Made by a program: the position numbers and the translations under genes. Shown here in pieces: positions 46,794 to 56,197 of a DNA stretch of 64,000 nucleotides. The stretch is from assembly GCF_003008515.1 (NCBI RefSeq), contig NZ_CP027668.1:124001-188000 (forward strand), written 5' to 3'. Positions within the stretch are counted from its first letter, which is position 1. The number at the start of each line of letters is the position of its first letter. The stretch is from Phreatobacter cathodiphilus (GTDB lineage Bacteria > Pseudomonadota > Alphaproteobacteria > Rhizobiales > Phreatobacteraceae). The notes beneath the pieces were generated by a model. It did not search any database and was not told where the DNA came from. It saw nothing but the letters and a program-made list of their open reading frames with translations.

Positions 46794-46948
46794 CCACTCA
46801 CCCTTACCCTCTCCCCGCGAGCGGGGAGAGGGGGCACCCGCGTCGGGCTTCTTCCCGAAGGATAGTGACTGGCATCGCGCTGTGCGGCACAGGCGCGACG
46901 TCGTAGCCCCCCTCTCCCCGCTCGCGGGGAGAGGGAAAGGGTGAGGGG
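46794..46948. repeat. Composite palindromic repeat, family A, copy 3 (155 bp)
   Basis: The left end reads CCACTCACCC (one change from CCCCTCACCC) and the right end GGGTGAGGGG, with two hairpins CTCTCCCCGC-NN-GCGGGGAGAG. It is positioned between convergent genes (DUF3750 and YaiI). Confidence 0.9.
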
Positions 46949-46980
46949 CACTCAAACAGTGTCGACGAACTGGATAGTCT

Positions 46981-47454
46981 CTACCCGTATCCCGCCCGCT
47001 TCAGCCGGTTGACCGTGAGGTCCATGGCCGAGAGGAAGGCGGAGCGGTCGCGGGGCGAGAAGGCCGGCGGACCGCGCGTCTGGCCGCCCGCCGAGCGGAT
47101 GTCGTCCATGAGGTTGCGGGTGGCGAGCGCCATGCCGATGGAGCCGGCATCGAAGATGCGCCCGTTCGGCGCCAGCGTCGCCGCGCCGGCCTTCACCGTG
47201 CGGGCCGCGAGCGGGATGTCGGCGGTGACGACGATGGCGCCGGGACCGGCCCGCTCGGCGATCCAGTCGTCGGCGACGTCCGGCCCCTCGCTCACCACCA
47301 CGCGCTCGATCCACGGCTCGCGCGGCACGGCGATGGGACTGTTCGCCACCACCTTCACGCCGAGACCGTAGCGCTGCGCAACGCGATAGACCTCGTCCTT
47401 CACCGGACAGGCGTCGGCGTCGACATAGACGACGATCGGGTCGCCGGCCGCCAT
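46981..47454 (-). CDS. YaiI/YqxD-family protein (DUF188)
   Basis: This 157-residue protein of the UPF0178 family has a PIN-like fold. The Asp motif [20 protein letters not shown] (about 8-27) and [17 protein letters not shown] carry the conserved acidic residues. Similar proteins have no firm function; nuclease activity is suspected from the fold. It starts three bases after the stop of the next gene upstream on this strand (helicase at 47458), so they are probably one operon. Length and motifs are normal. Confidence 0.92.
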   Translation of the reverse strand: MAAGDPIVVYVDADACPVKDEVYRVAQRYGLGVKVVANSPIAVPREPWIERVVVSEGPDVADDWIAERAGPGAIVVTADIPLAARTVKAGAATLAPNGRIFDAGSIGMALATRNLMDDIRSAGGQTRGPPAFSPRDRSAFLSAMDLTVNRLKRAGYG

Positions 47455-47457
47455 GGC

Positions 47458-49224
47458 TCAGCGGCGCTCGCGGTTCTTGCGGTGCTTGAAGCCGCCGCGT
47501 TCGGCCTTGCCCTTGGCCGCACCCGGCGGCGGCCGCTTCTTGAAGGGCTTGCCCTCGCCGCGCGGCTCGCGGCCCTCCTCGGCGTGGCGGCGGAAGCGCG
47601 GCGGCGGCGCGCCGCCCTCGCCCTCCTGGATCGGCGTGATGAACACGTCGTCAGCATTGGCCTTGCGGGCATTGACGATGAAGGTTTCGGCGAGGGCCGC
47701 CGACACCTGGAACTCGGTCGTGGTGTCGTGGATGCGGATGGCGCCGATGTCGTCGCGGGTCACCTTGCCGCGCCGGCAGATCATCGGCAGCAGCCATTTC
47801 GGGTCGGCGCGGTTGGCCCGGCCGACATCGGCGCGGAACCACGCCATGTCGCCGGTCATCTTCAGGTCTCGCTCGGGACGGCCGCGGGGCCCCGCCGTGG
47901 CGCTGCGGGCAAAGCCCGGATCCGACACCTCCTCCGGCTCCGGCAGACGCGAGCGCAGCACCCGCGCCAGCGCCATCGCGATGTCCTCGGGAGACTTGCG
48001 CTCCATCAGCACGGCGGCGACCTGGCGGTCCTCCTCGCTCGGCTCTTCCGTCAGCAGCGGGTCGGCGAAGATGCGCTCGCGGTCGAGGGCGCGAATGTCG
48101 TCGGCGGTCGGCGGGCCGGTCCATTCGGCGCGGATGCCGGCTTCGGCGAGCAGGCTCTCGGCGCGCCGGCGCCGGGTGGTCGGCACCAGCAGGACGCTGA
48201 CGCCCTTGTTGCCGGCGCGGCCCGTGCGGCCGGAGCGGTGCTGCATCACCTCGGCGTCGTGCGGCAGTTCGGCATGGATCACGAGGGCGAGGTTGGGCAG
48301 GTCGATGCCCCGCGCCGCCACGTCGGTCGCCACGCAGATGCGCGCCCGTCCGTCGCGCAGCGACTGAAGGGCGAGGTTGCGCTCGTGCTGGCCGAGCTCG
48401 CCCGACAGGAACACGGCGGAGAAGCCGCGCTCCACCAGCGTCGCCTGCAGGTGGCGCACGGCGTTGCGGGTATTGGCGAAGATGATGGCCGTCTTCGGCT
48501 CGATCTGGCGCAGCACGTTGACGACGGCGTGCTCCACCTCGTTGGGGAAGACGCGGATGACGCGGTAGTCGATGTCCTGGTGGCCGCGCTCGCGCGTCCC
48601 GGCCTCGATGCGCAGCGCGTTCTGCTGATAGCGCTTGGCGAGGGTGGCGATGGCTGCCGGGATCGTCGCCGAGAACAGCAGCGTGCGCCGGTCCTCCGGC
48701 GTGGCGTTGAGGATGAACTCGAGGTCCTCGCGGAAGCCGAGGTCGAGCATTTCGTCGGCCTCGTCGAGCACGACCGCCTTGGCCGAGTAGGGCTCCAGCG
48801 CACCGCGCTCGATGTGGTCGCGCAGGCGGCCCGGCGTGCCGACGACGATATGGGCGCCGTCCTCGAGTAGGCGCCGCTCGCGCCGTGCGTCCATGCCGCC
48901 GACGCAGGCGATGATGCGCGCGCCGGTGTCGGCATAGAGCCAGGTCAGTTCGCGCTGCACCTGCAGGGCGAGTTCGCGCGTCGGCGCCACGATCAGCGCC
49001 TGCGGCTCGGCGGTGCGGTGCAGGCGCTCGGCGTCGCCCATCAGCGTATCGACGAGGGCGAGGCCATAGGCCACCGTCTTGCCGGAGCCGGTCTGGGCGG
49101 AGACGAGCAGGTCGCGCCCCGCCGCCGCCGGCGCCAGCACGGCGCTCTGCACGGGAGTGAGGTCGACATAGTCCCTGGCGGCGAGAGCCGCGGCCAGTTG
49201 GGGCGGGATGAGAACTTCGGTCAC
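47458..49224 (-). CDS. DEAD-box RNA helicase, DbpA-like
   Basis: This 588-residue ATP-dependent RNA helicase has Q motif LTPVQSAVLAP, motif I AQTGSGKT, Ia APTRELALQV, II DEADEMLDLG, III SATIPA, and in the second lobe TRNAVRHL, ATDVAARGIDLP and HRSGRTGRAG. A DbpA-type RNA-binding domain follows (about 455-525), then an Arg/Lys/Gly-rich tail (RFRRHAEEGREPRGEG, KGKAERGGFKHRKNR). DbpA-like helicases act in ribosome assembly and cold adaptation. It lies three bases upstream of the YaiI gene. A CGCATATGCG palindrome sits at 49351-49360 in the 152-base gap upstream. Confidence 0.95.
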   Translation of the reverse strand: MTEVLIPPQLAAALAARDYVDLTPVQSAVLAPAAAGRDLLVSAQTGSGKTVAYGLALVDTLMGDAERLHRTAEPQALIVAPTRELALQVQRELTWLYADTGARIIACVGGMDARRERRLLEDGAHIVVGTPGRLRDHIERGALEPYSAKAVVLDEADEMLDLGFREDLEFILNATPEDRRTLLFSATIPAAIATLAKRYQQNALRIEAGTRERGHQDIDYRVIRVFPNEVEHAVVNVLRQIEPKTAIIFANTRNAVRHLQATLVERGFSAVFLSGELGQHERNLALQSLRDGRARICVATDVAARGIDLPNLALVIHAELPHDAEVMQHRSGRTGRAGNKGVSVLLVPTTRRRRAESLLAEAGIRAEWTGPPTADDIRALDRERIFADPLLTEEPSEEDRQVAAVLMERKSPEDIAMALARVLRSRLPEPEEVSDPGFARSATAGPRGRPERDLKMTGDMAWFRADVGRANRADPKWLLPMICRRGKVTRDDIGAIRIHDTTTEFQVSAALAETFIVNARKANADDVFITPIQEGEGGAPPPRFRRHAEEGREPRGEGKPFKKRPPPGAAKGKAERGGFKHRKNRERR

Positions 49225-49376
49225 GGTGCGGAATGTCCTGGAATGGGTCCGCGCCGGCTGGAGGAAGAGCCGGTCAGGGATCGGCGGACATGGCGGCGTC
49301 GGATGTTGGCCGTCTCCCTAGGCCCATCCGCGGCAAAAAGCCATGCATTTCGCATATGCGGTAAACCGAACGGGGC

Positions 49377-49868
49377 TCAGCCGAGTTCCGCCGCGATCTT
49401 GCGCAGCAGGGCGAGGAACTCCGCCTTCTTCTCCCGGCCCACGATGCGGTCGAGTTCACGGTCGTGGTCGAGGGCCGCCCGCATCAGCCGCTCGCGATGG
49501 GCGCAGCCGGCGGGGGTCAGGGTCAGCGTATAGCTGCGCCGGTCGTGCGCCGTGCGCTCGCGCAGCACGAGGCCGCGCTTGACGAGGTCGTCGAGCGTCG
49601 AGGTGAGGGTCGACTTGTCGCGGCCCGCCGCCTTGCCGAGGGCGGTCTGGGTGAGGCCGGGATTTTCCGCGATGAGGGTCAGCACGGCGAAGCGCCGGGG
49701 CTTCAGGCTCTTGTCCCCGACCCTCTGGGCGAAGGTGCGGAACGAGGCCTCCTGGGCGATGCGCAGGTGGAAGCCGATGAAGTCGCCGAGCGGGCCGAGG
49801 CGCGCCGGCTCTTCCCGGCGGCTGCCGGCATCCTGCGGTTCGTGTGGATCGGTCTCAATCCGGGCCAT
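49377..49868 (-). CDS. MarR-family transcriptional regulator
   Basis: This 163-residue MarR/winged-helix regulator has the recognition region GLTQTALGKAAGRDKSTLTSTLDDLVKRGLV (about 75-105) followed by the wing RTAHDRRSYTLTLTPAG. The long first helix carries LRIAQEASFRTFAQRVG. The start at 49868 follows AGGGAcct at a normal distance and leaves a promoter region of about 90 bases to the shared operator. Longer frames up to 49970 would run through the palindrome and are unlikely. It is divergent from the ThDP enzyme gene, with a perfect 16-bp palindrome between. MarR family members typically repress catabolic genes until an aromatic acid or CoA ester binds. Confidence 0.9.
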   Translation of the reverse strand: MARIETDPHEPQDAGSRREEPARLGPLGDFIGFHLRIAQEASFRTFAQRVGDKSLKPRRFAVLTLIAENPGLTQTALGKAAGRDKSTLTSTLDDLVKRGLVLRERTAHDRRSYTLTLTPAGCAHRERLMRAALDHDRELDRIVGREKKAEFLALLRKIAAELG

Positions 49869-49945
49869 CAGGTCCCTGCCGGGCCTCGCGGCGCCCGTGT
49901 TCACCATGACCATCGCACGGCCGGTCCGGACCCCACAAGACGGTG

Positions 49946-49975
49946 TTGACTCTAACAGTTGGATATCCAACTAAT
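49946..49975 (+). promoter_or_regulatory. Promoter with perfect 16-bp palindromic operator (MarR site)
   Basis: AGTTGGATATCCAACT at 49957-49972 is a perfect palindrome. TTGACT (49946) and ACTAAT (49970) form a -35/-10 pair with 18-base spacing for the ThDP gene. The palindrome covers the spacer, so a bound MarR protein would block it. The motif is like known MarR sites with TTAGTTGxxxxCAACTAA arms. Confidence 0.75.
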
Positions 49976-49997
49976 TCAGTCGCAAGCAGGGCTGCCG

Positions 49998-51731
49998 ATG
50001 TACACAGCGTCCACCGCCTTTCTGGAAGCGCTCGCCGAGGCCGGCGTCGAATATCTGTTTTCCAATTTCGGCAGCGACCACCCCGCGCTCATCGAGGCGC
50101 TGGCTGAGGCGCGCGCCGCCGGCATCGCCATGCCGAAGGTCGTCACCTGCCCGAACGAGATGGTGGCGCTCACCGCCGCGCAGGGGCACGCCCAGGTCTC
50201 CGGCCGCGCCCAGGCCGTCATCGTCCACGTCGAGTGCGGCACCCAGTCGCTCGCCGGCGCCGTCCACAACGTCTCCAAGGGCCGCGTGCCCGTGCTGATC
50301 TTCGCCGGAGCCTCGCCCTTCACCCAGTTCGGCGAGATGAAGGGCAGCCGCAACGAGTTCATCCAGTGGATCCAGGACGTCCACGACCAGCGCGGCATCG
50401 TGCGCGGCTACATGCGCTACGACGCCGAGCTGCGAACGGGGCGCAACATCAAGCAGATGACCTGGCGGTCCCTGCAGTTCGCCCATTCCGACCCCAAGGG
50501 TCCCGTCTATCTGATGGGCGCCCGCGAGGTGATGGAAGAGGCGCTCGACCCCGCGGCGCAGGCGGGTCTGGACGTCGCCGACTTCGCCCCCATCGCGCCT
50601 TCGGCCCTGCCGCAGGAGGCGGTGCACGCCCTGCTCACCGATCTCGCCGGCGCCCGCCGCCCGCTGGTCGTCACCTCCTATCTCGGCCGCAATCCGCAGG
50701 CGGTGGCCGAGCTGCAGCGCCTCGTCGGGCCGCTCGGCATCGCCGTGCTGGAGAGCGTGCCGAACGCGGTGAACCTGCCCCACGATGACCCGATGTATCA
50801 GGGCTGCCAGTGGAACGAGCCGCGGCAGAATCCGCTCCTCGCCGAGGCCGACTTGGTCGTCGTGATCGATTCCGACGTGCCGTGGATTCCCACCGTCTCG
50901 AAGCCGCGGGGCGAGGCGAAGATCTGGCACCTCGACGTCGATCCCCTGAAGCAGGACATGCCGCTCTGGTCGATCCCGGCCCGCCGCGTCTTCCGCGTCC
51001 ATGCCGAGACGGCGCTCGCCCAGCTCAATGCCGGCCTCGACCGCATCAGCCTCGACGTCGCCCGCATCGGCGAGCGGCGCGCCCACTACGCGCGCCTGCA
51101 CGAGGAGCGGAAGGTGGCCCTCGCCCGCGCCGAGGCGAAGCCCGCCGGCGACCGGCTCACCGCCGAATATGTCACCGCCTGCGTGCGCGCCCATGTCGAT
51201 GCCGACACCATCGTGCTCAACGAGGGCATCACCAATTACCCCGTCGTGGTGAACCACATCGCGCCGACCCGAGCCGGCCAGATGCTCAATTCCGGCGGCG
51301 GCAATCTCGGCTGGACGGGGGGCGCCGCCATCGGTGCCAAGCTCGCCGCGCCGGGCAAGACGGTGATCGCCCTCACCGGCGACGGCTCCTACATGTTCTC
51401 CCAGCCCTCCACCGTCCACTGGATGGCGCGCCAGTATGGAACGCCCTTCCTGCAGGTGGTATTCAACAACCGGGGATGGCGCGCGCCCCGTTACTCCACC
51501 CTGGCGGTCCATCCCGCCGGCCATGCCAGCCGCGCCGCGGATATCGGCGTCGCCTTCGACCCGCCGCCGGACTACTCTGAGATCGCGGCCGCCGCCGGCG
51601 GTGCCCATGCCCGAAAGGTCAGGCACCCCGACGAGGTCGAGAGCGCGATCGCGGAGGCGATGCATATCGTGAAGACGGAGAAGAGGGCGGCTGTTCTCGA
51701 CGTGTGGCTGCCCCATCTCATGGAAGGCTAG
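49998..51731 (+). CDS. Thiamine-diphosphate-dependent enzyme (acetolactate synthase / benzoylformate decarboxylase type)
   Basis: This 577-residue ThDP enzyme has an N-terminal PYR domain with the activating Glu54 in [10 protein letters not shown], then a central domain of about 180 residues, and the C-terminal PP domain. The ThDP/Mg site is GDG at 461-463 with NN at 490-491 (FNNRGW). The family includes 2-oxo acid decarboxylases, oxalyl-CoA decarboxylase and acetolactate synthase. I infer a 2-oxo acid decarboxylase because an aldehyde dehydrogenase and an importer lie downstream, but sequence alone does not settle it. The ATG at 49998 starts the family N-terminus. It follows the MarR operator. 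Confidence 0.88.
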   Translation: MYTASTAFLEALAEAGVEYLFSNFGSDHPALIEALAEARAAGIAMPKVVTCPNEMVALTAAQGHAQVSGRAQAVIVHVECGTQSLAGAVHNVSKGRVPVLIFAGASPFTQFGEMKGSRNEFIQWIQDVHDQRGIVRGYMRYDAELRTGRNIKQMTWRSLQFAHSDPKGPVYLMGAREVMEEALDPAAQAGLDVADFAPIAPSALPQEAVHALLTDLAGARRPLVVTSYLGRNPQAVAELQRLVGPLGIAVLESVPNAVNLPHDDPMYQGCQWNEPRQNPLLAEADLVVVIDSDVPWIPTVSKPRGEAKIWHLDVDPLKQDMPLWSIPARRVFRVHAETALAQLNAGLDRISLDVARIGERRAHYARLHEERKVALARAEAKPAGDRLTAEYVTACVRAHVDADTIVLNEGITNYPVVVNHIAPTRAGQMLNSGGGNLGWTGGAAIGAKLAAPGKTVIALTGDGSYMFSQPSTVHWMARQYGTPFLQVVFNNRGWRAPRYSTLAVHPAGHASRAADIGVAFDPPPDYSEIAAAAGGAHARKVRHPDEVESAIAEAMHIVKTEKRAAVLDVWLPHLMEG

Positions 51732-51799
51732 AGGAAACGATCCGGGACGATCCGGCGGCGCTGAACGACCGCGGACGGAACGACAGGGAGGAACGAGGA

Positions 51800-52795
51800 A
51801 TGACGGGACTTTCGATCCGGACCGATCGCCGGCGCGTCTTGGCCGGCGGCTTGGCGCTCGGCGCCGCGGTGGCGGCGCCCAGCCTGGTCAGGGCCCAGGC
51901 CTGGCCGAGCCGCAACATCCGCATCGTCGTCGCCTTCCCGCCCGGCGGCGCGGCGGACATCGTGACGCGCCATCTGGTCGAGCGCCTGACACAGGAATGG
52001 GGCCAGGCGGTCGTCGTCGAGAACCGCGGCGGCGCCGGCGGCAACGTCGCCTCGGCGGAAGTCGCCCGCTCCGAACCGGACGGCCACACGCTGCTCATCA
52101 CCTCGAGCGCGGTCGCCATCAACCACCTGCTCTATGCCCGCATGCCGCTCGACACGTTCAAGGACCTCGCGCCCGTCGGCATGGGCATCACGGTGCCCAA
52201 CGTCATGGTCGTGCCGTCGGCATCCGCGGACAAGACCGCCGCCGACCTCCTGGCCCGCGCCCGCGCCAATCCCGGCAAGCTCACCTACGGCTCGGCGGGC
52301 ATCGGCTCCTCCATCCACATGGCCGGCGAGCTGTTCAAATATCTCGCCAAGGTCGACATGGTCCACGCGCCCTACCGCGGCGCCGGCCCCGCCATGAACG
52401 ACCTCATCGGCGGCCGTCTCGACGTCATGTTCGACACGCTCACCGTCTCCGCCGCGCAGATCAAGGGCGGATTGATCCGTCCGCTCGGCGTGTCGACGAA
52501 GGAGCCGCTGGCCGAGCTGCCGGGCGTGCCTGTCATCTCCTCCGTCGTCCCGGGCTACGAGATGCAGTCCTGGTTCGCCTTCTTCACGGCGGCCGGCACG
52601 CCGCGAGAGATCGTCGGGCGGCTGTCGGCGGGGCTGAACAAGGCCCTGCACGACCCCGGCGTGGTCAAGCGCCTCGCCGAGATCGGCACGACGCCGGTCG
52701 GCTCGACGCCGGAGGAGCTCGCCGCCGCCATGCAGGCGGAGGTCCGGCTGTGGGAGCCGGTCATCAAGGCCGCCAACATCCGCATCGCCGGCTGA
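51800..52795 (+). CDS. Bug-family (TctC-like) periplasmic binding protein
   Basis: This 331-residue Bug protein has a signal peptide with twin arginines ([18 protein letters not shown], cut near LVRAQA). Family segments are [77 protein letters not shown] and [12 protein letters not shown]. Bug proteins bind carboxylates and often occur without their TctAB permeases, as here. It sits 68 bases after the ThDP gene and 102 bases before another binding protein of an ABC importer, so two binding proteins follow one regulator. Its ligand may be the same acid as the ThDP enzyme's substrate; that is inference. Confidence 0.92.
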   Translation: MTGLSIRTDRRRVLAGGLALGAAVAAPSLVRAQAWPSRNIRIVVAFPPGGAADIVTRHLVERLTQEWGQAVVVENRGGAGGNVASAEVARSEPDGHTLLITSSAVAINHLLYARMPLDTFKDLAPVGMGITVPNVMVVPSASADKTAADLLARARANPGKLTYGSAGIGSSIHMAGELFKYLAKVDMVHAPYRGAGPAMNDLIGGRLDVMFDTLTVSAAQIKGGLIRPLGVSTKEPLAELPGVPVISSVVPGYEMQSWFAFFTAAGTPREIVGRLSAGLNKALHDPGVVKRLAEIGTTPVGSTPEELAAAMQAEVRLWEPVIKAANIRIAG

Positions 52796-52897
52796 CGGCG
52801 GGAGAGACGACATCCGCGCGGGCCACCAAGAGCCTGCCGGGTGAAGGGACGAATGGGAATGCCAACCCCCGGACGGGGACACCAGAGGAGGTCCACG

Positions 52898-54112
52898 ATG
52901 AGCACATTCAAGCCCACTCGCCGCGCCGTCGTCGGCGGCATCGCCGCAGCGACGCTCGCAGCACCCCAGGTCCGCGCCCAGGCAGGCCCGGTCAAGATCG
53001 GCTTCTCCATCTCGAAGACCGGGCCCAACGCCGGCGGCGCCAACGTCACCACGCTGCCGAACTACCAGCTCTGGCTGAAGGAGACCAACGAGGCCGGCGG
53101 TCTGAAGCTGCCCGGCGGCCAGCGGCGCCCGATCGAGTTCGTCGAATATGACGACCGCTCCCAGTCCGAGGAGGCGGTGCGCAACATCGAGCGCCTGGTC
53201 AACCAGGACAAGGTCGACCTCCTGCTGCCGCCCTGGGGCACGGCGATGAACCTCGCGGTGGCGCCTTCCTTCAACCGCGGCGGCTTCCCGCACCTCGCCT
53301 CCACCTTCTTCGTCGAGCGCCAGCCCGAGCTGGTGAAGCGCTGGACCAACATGTTCCTCTTCCTCGACCGCCCCTCGACGGCGATCACGGCGTTGACCGA
53401 CCTGCTCGCCACGCTGAAGGACAAGGGTCTCGGCAACACGGTGGCGCTCGCCTCGGTCCAGGACCAGTTCGGTCTCGAGCTCGTCAGCGCCGCACGCGCC
53501 GGCATCGCCAAGGCCGGCTTCCAGATCGTCATGGACCGCCAGTACCCGCCGGGCACCCAGGACCTCGCCCCCATCATCTCGGAGGCGGCGCGCCTGAAGC
53601 CCGACATGTTCCTCGCCTTCTCCTATCCGCCGGACACGCTGGCGCTGACCGAGCAGGCGCGTATCGGCGGTCTCAACCCGAAGGTCTTCTACACCGCCGT
53701 CGGCACCGCCTTCCCGCTCTACAAGCAGCGCTTCGGCGCCAATGCCGAGGGCGTCATGGGCATCGGCGGCGTCGATGTGACCGATGCGAAGATCAAGGAC
53801 TACATCGCCCGCCACAACCGCATCGTCGGCCGCGAGCCGGACCGCTGGGCCTCGACCACCACCTATTCGACGCTGCAGGTGCTCACCCAGGCCATCGAGC
53901 GCGTCGGCATCGACAAGGCGGCGATCGTCAAGGACGTGGGATCCCAGTCCTTCGAGACGATCCTCGGCACCATCAAGTTCGTCGACAACCAGCGCGTCGA
54001 CCAGTGGTGGGTCGGCCAGTGGCAGCAGGGCGAGTTCGTGGCCCTTGCTCCCACCAAGGTCGGCGGCACCAAGGCGCCGGTCTTCCCGAAGCCCGCCTGG
54101 CCGACGGCGTGA
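52898..54112 (+). CDS. Branched-chain-type ABC importer, periplasmic binding protein
   Basis: This 404-residue binding protein of the LivJ/K-like type 1 fold starts with a twin-arginine-like signal (TRRAVVGGIAAATLAA, cut near VRAQAG). Family segments are VKIGFSISKTGPNAGGANVT, VEYDDRSQSEEAVRNIERLV, LLLPPWGTAMNLAVAPSF and NPKVFYTAVGTAFPLYKQRFG. GAGGAGG stands seven bases before the ATG. It is the first gene of a five-part ABC transporter, followed by a palindromic repeat element (54203-54333) that separates it from the permeases. The ligand could be an aromatic acid, amide or amino acid. Confidence 0.92.
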   Translation: MSTFKPTRRAVVGGIAAATLAAPQVRAQAGPVKIGFSISKTGPNAGGANVTTLPNYQLWLKETNEAGGLKLPGGQRRPIEFVEYDDRSQSEEAVRNIERLVNQDKVDLLLPPWGTAMNLAVAPSFNRGGFPHLASTFFVERQPELVKRWTNMFLFLDRPSTAITALTDLLATLKDKGLGNTVALASVQDQFGLELVSAARAGIAKAGFQIVMDRQYPPGTQDLAPIISEAARLKPDMFLAFSYPPDTLALTEQARIGGLNPKVFYTAVGTAFPLYKQRFGANAEGVMGIGGVDVTDAKIKDYIARHNRIVGREPDRWASTTTYSTLQVLTQAIERVGIDKAAIVKDVGSQSFETILGTIKFVDNQRVDQWWVGQWQQGEFVALAPTKVGGTKAPVFPKPAWPTA

Positions 54113-54202
54113 TGGGATGACGGTGAGCGGCATCGCGTCGAAACCGCCGGTGCGGGGCGCTCATGTCCGAGCGACCGCCGCCGGCCGTGAAGACGGGCCG
54201 CG

Positions 54203-54333
54203 CTTCCCCTCCCCCCGCTTGCGGAGGGGAGGGGCCAGGGGTGGGGGGCATGTCGATGTCGCGGAGCTGGACACCCCCACCCGGCCCTCCGCTGCGCTCG
54301 GGCCACCCTCCCCGCCGCAAGCGGGGGGAGGGG
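54203..54333. repeat. Palindromic repeat between ABC binding-protein and permease genes (family A-related)
   Basis: TTCCCCTCCCCCCGC-NN-GCGGAGGGGAGGGG and CCCTCCCCGCCGC-aa-GCGGGGGGAGGGG face each other across about 60 bases. Their sequence differs from family A, but the layout is the same. Placed inside an operon, its hairpins could protect the upstream binding-protein mRNA or reduce permease expression. Confidence 0.75.
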
Positions 54334-54370
54334 ATCGCCGGGGGCGGCGCCCTGTATTCGGAGACGCTGA

Positions 54371-55246
54371 ATGTTCCTCGTCGACGTCATCCTGTCGGGC
54401 CTGATCCTCGGCGGCATCTACGCGCTGATCGCCATGGGGCTGTCGCTCCAGTACGGCGTCGCGCGGATCATGAACCTCGCCTATGGCGAGTTCACCATCG
54501 CCGCCTCCTTCCTGGCCTATGTGCTGTTCAGCGCCGCGGGCGTCAGCCCCATCCTGGCGCTGGCGGTGGCCATGCCGCTCTCCTTCGCCCTCAACTGGGG
54601 CATCTACCGCGTGCTGATGACGCCGCTGGTGCGGCGCGCGAAATCACCCGGCGCGCTTGAGGTCGATTCCATCCTCGCCACCTTCGGCCTGCTCTTCGTC
54701 GTGCAGGGCATCCTGCTGGTCGTCTTCGGCGGCTCCTATGTCAGCTATTCCTATCTCGCCGTTCCGGTGCAGATCATCGGCTCGACCGTGGCGCTGAACC
54801 GCCTGCTGGCGGCGGGCCTGGCGGTGGCCATCGCCCTGGCGCTCACCGCCTTCCTGATGCGCACGCGCATCGGCACGGCCATCCGCGCCGTCTCGGTCAA
54901 CCCGGCCGCGGCCCCCCTCGTCGGCATCGACACGACCGCCTATGCCGCCTTCGCCTTCGGCCTCGGCGGGGCCCTGGTCGCCGCCTCCGGCGTCCTCGTC
55001 TCCATGTTCTTCACCTTCAACGCCGCCATGGGCGTGGTCTTCACCATGAAGGCGCTGATCGTCGTCATCATGGGCGGTGTCGGCAACATCTTCGGCGCCC
55101 TCGTCGCCGGCCTCATCCTGGGGCTTGCGGAATCGCTCACCGCCGCCTTCCTCGACGGCGGCCTGACGCTCGCCGTCAACTTCGCCCTCTTCCTCGCCAT
55201 CCTGCTGGTCAAGCCCACCGGCCTGTTCGGAAAGGCCGCGCGATGA
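54371..55246 (+). CDS. Branched-chain-type ABC permease (LivH-like)
   Basis: This 291-residue membrane protein has about eight hydrophobic segments in the LivH fold: FLVDVILSGLILGGIYALIAMGLSLQYGV at the start, VNPAAAPLVGIDTTAYAAFAFGLGGALVAASGVL, and the cytoplasmic loop MKALIVVIMGGVGNIFGALVAGL, which contacts the ATPases. GGAG lies about nine bases before the ATG. It overlaps the next permease gene by four bases (ATGA). Together with the LivM-like protein it forms the channel of the importer. Confidence 0.95.
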   Translation: MFLVDVILSGLILGGIYALIAMGLSLQYGVARIMNLAYGEFTIAASFLAYVLFSAAGVSPILALAVAMPLSFALNWGIYRVLMTPLVRRAKSPGALEVDSILATFGLLFVVQGILLVVFGGSYVSYSYLAVPVQIIGSTVALNRLLAAGLAVAIALALTAFLMRTRIGTAIRAVSVNPAAAPLVGIDTTAYAAFAFGLGGALVAASGVLVSMFFTFNAAMGVVFTMKALIVVIMGGVGNIFGALVAGLILGLAESLTAAFLDGGLTLAVNFALFLAILLVKPTGLFGKAAR

Positions 55247-56193
55247 CCATGAAGCCCTGGCTGCCGCCCCTGCTGGTCCTCGCCGCCGCGGCGGCGCTCG
55301 CTCCGCTCCCCATCGTCGCCGGCTCCTACTGGATGGCGCTGCTCGTCAACATCCTGATGTATGCGACGCTCGCCACCGCCTGGGCGCTGTTCTCCGGCCC
55401 GACGCACTACGTCTCGCTGGCCACCGCCGCCTTCTTCGGCCTCGGCGCCTACACCATGGCCTTCCTCGGCGAGACGCTGCCGCTGCCGCTGGTCTACGGC
55501 GTCGCGGCGCTGATCGGCGCCGTCGTCGCGACCGTCGTCGGCCTGTCGACGCTGCGCCTCTCCGGCGTCTATTTCGTCATCTTCACCTTCGGCCTCGCCG
55601 AGCTCGTCCGCCAGCTCGTCACCTGGGGCGAGGCGAAATACGGCGGCACGGTCGGCCGCTTCGTCTTCATCGACGTCACCCAGCAGGGCATCTACTGGAT
55701 GCTGCTCGGCCTGCTCGTGGTCATCCTCCTCACCGGACTCGCAATCCAGCGCTCCCGCCTCGGCTGGGCGCTGCGCGCCATCGGCGAGGACGAAACGGTC
55801 GCCCGCCACGCCGGCATCGACACCACCGTGTCGAAGGTCGCCGTCTTCGTCGTCTCCGCCACCTTCATGACCCTGGTGGGGGCGATCATGGCGCCGCGCT
55901 GGACCTACATCGACCCCTCCATCGCCTTCAACCCGATCATCTCCTTCCAGGTGCTGATCATGGCGCTGCTGGGCGGGGCGGCGCGGCTCTACGGGCCCAT
56001 CCTCGGGGTCGTACCCCTCGCCATCCTGTTCGAGATCCTGCAGGCGAACTTCCCCAACTACTTCTCCATCCTGCTCGGCATTGCCTTCCTGGTGATCGTC
56101 TATTTCGTGCCGAACGGGATCGTCGGGCTCATCGACCAGGGCCGCGGCGCCATCGTCAGGGCGGCGCGCCGTCGCCCCCATCCGGCGGAGTGA
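55243..56193 (+). CDS. Branched-chain-type ABC permease (LivM-like)
   Basis: This 316-residue LivM-like permease has about nine hydrophobic segments: LLVNILMYATLATAWALFSGPTHYVSLATAAFFGLGAY, the ALRAIGEDETVARHAGIDTTVSKVAVFVVSATFM loop and FQVLIMALLGGAARLYGPILG, the ATPase contact. It overlaps the LivH-like gene by four bases and lies four bases ahead of the first ATPase gene. The C-terminal tail PNGIVGLIDQGRG is as usual. Nothing unusual is seen. Confidence 0.95.
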   Translation: MTMKPWLPPLLVLAAAAALAPLPIVAGSYWMALLVNILMYATLATAWALFSGPTHYVSLATAAFFGLGAYTMAFLGETLPLPLVYGVAALIGAVVATVVGLSTLRLSGVYFVIFTFGLAELVRQLVTWGEAKYGGTVGRFVFIDVTQQGIYWMLLGLLVVILLTGLAIQRSRLGWALRAIGEDETVARHAGIDTTVSKVAVFVVSATFMTLVGAIMAPRWTYIDPSIAFNPIISFQVLIMALLGGAARLYGPILGVVPLAILFEILQANFPNYFSILLGIAFLVIVYFVPNGIVGLIDQGRGAIVRAARRRPHPAE

Positions 56194-56197
56194 GCCC

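Noticed and set aside
49959..49970. Starts of the MarR and ThDP reading frames that both read MDIQL
   Set aside because: They are mirror images created by the palindrome AGTTGGATATCCAACT, which is better explained as an operator. Real starts are 49868 (minus) and 49998 (plus).
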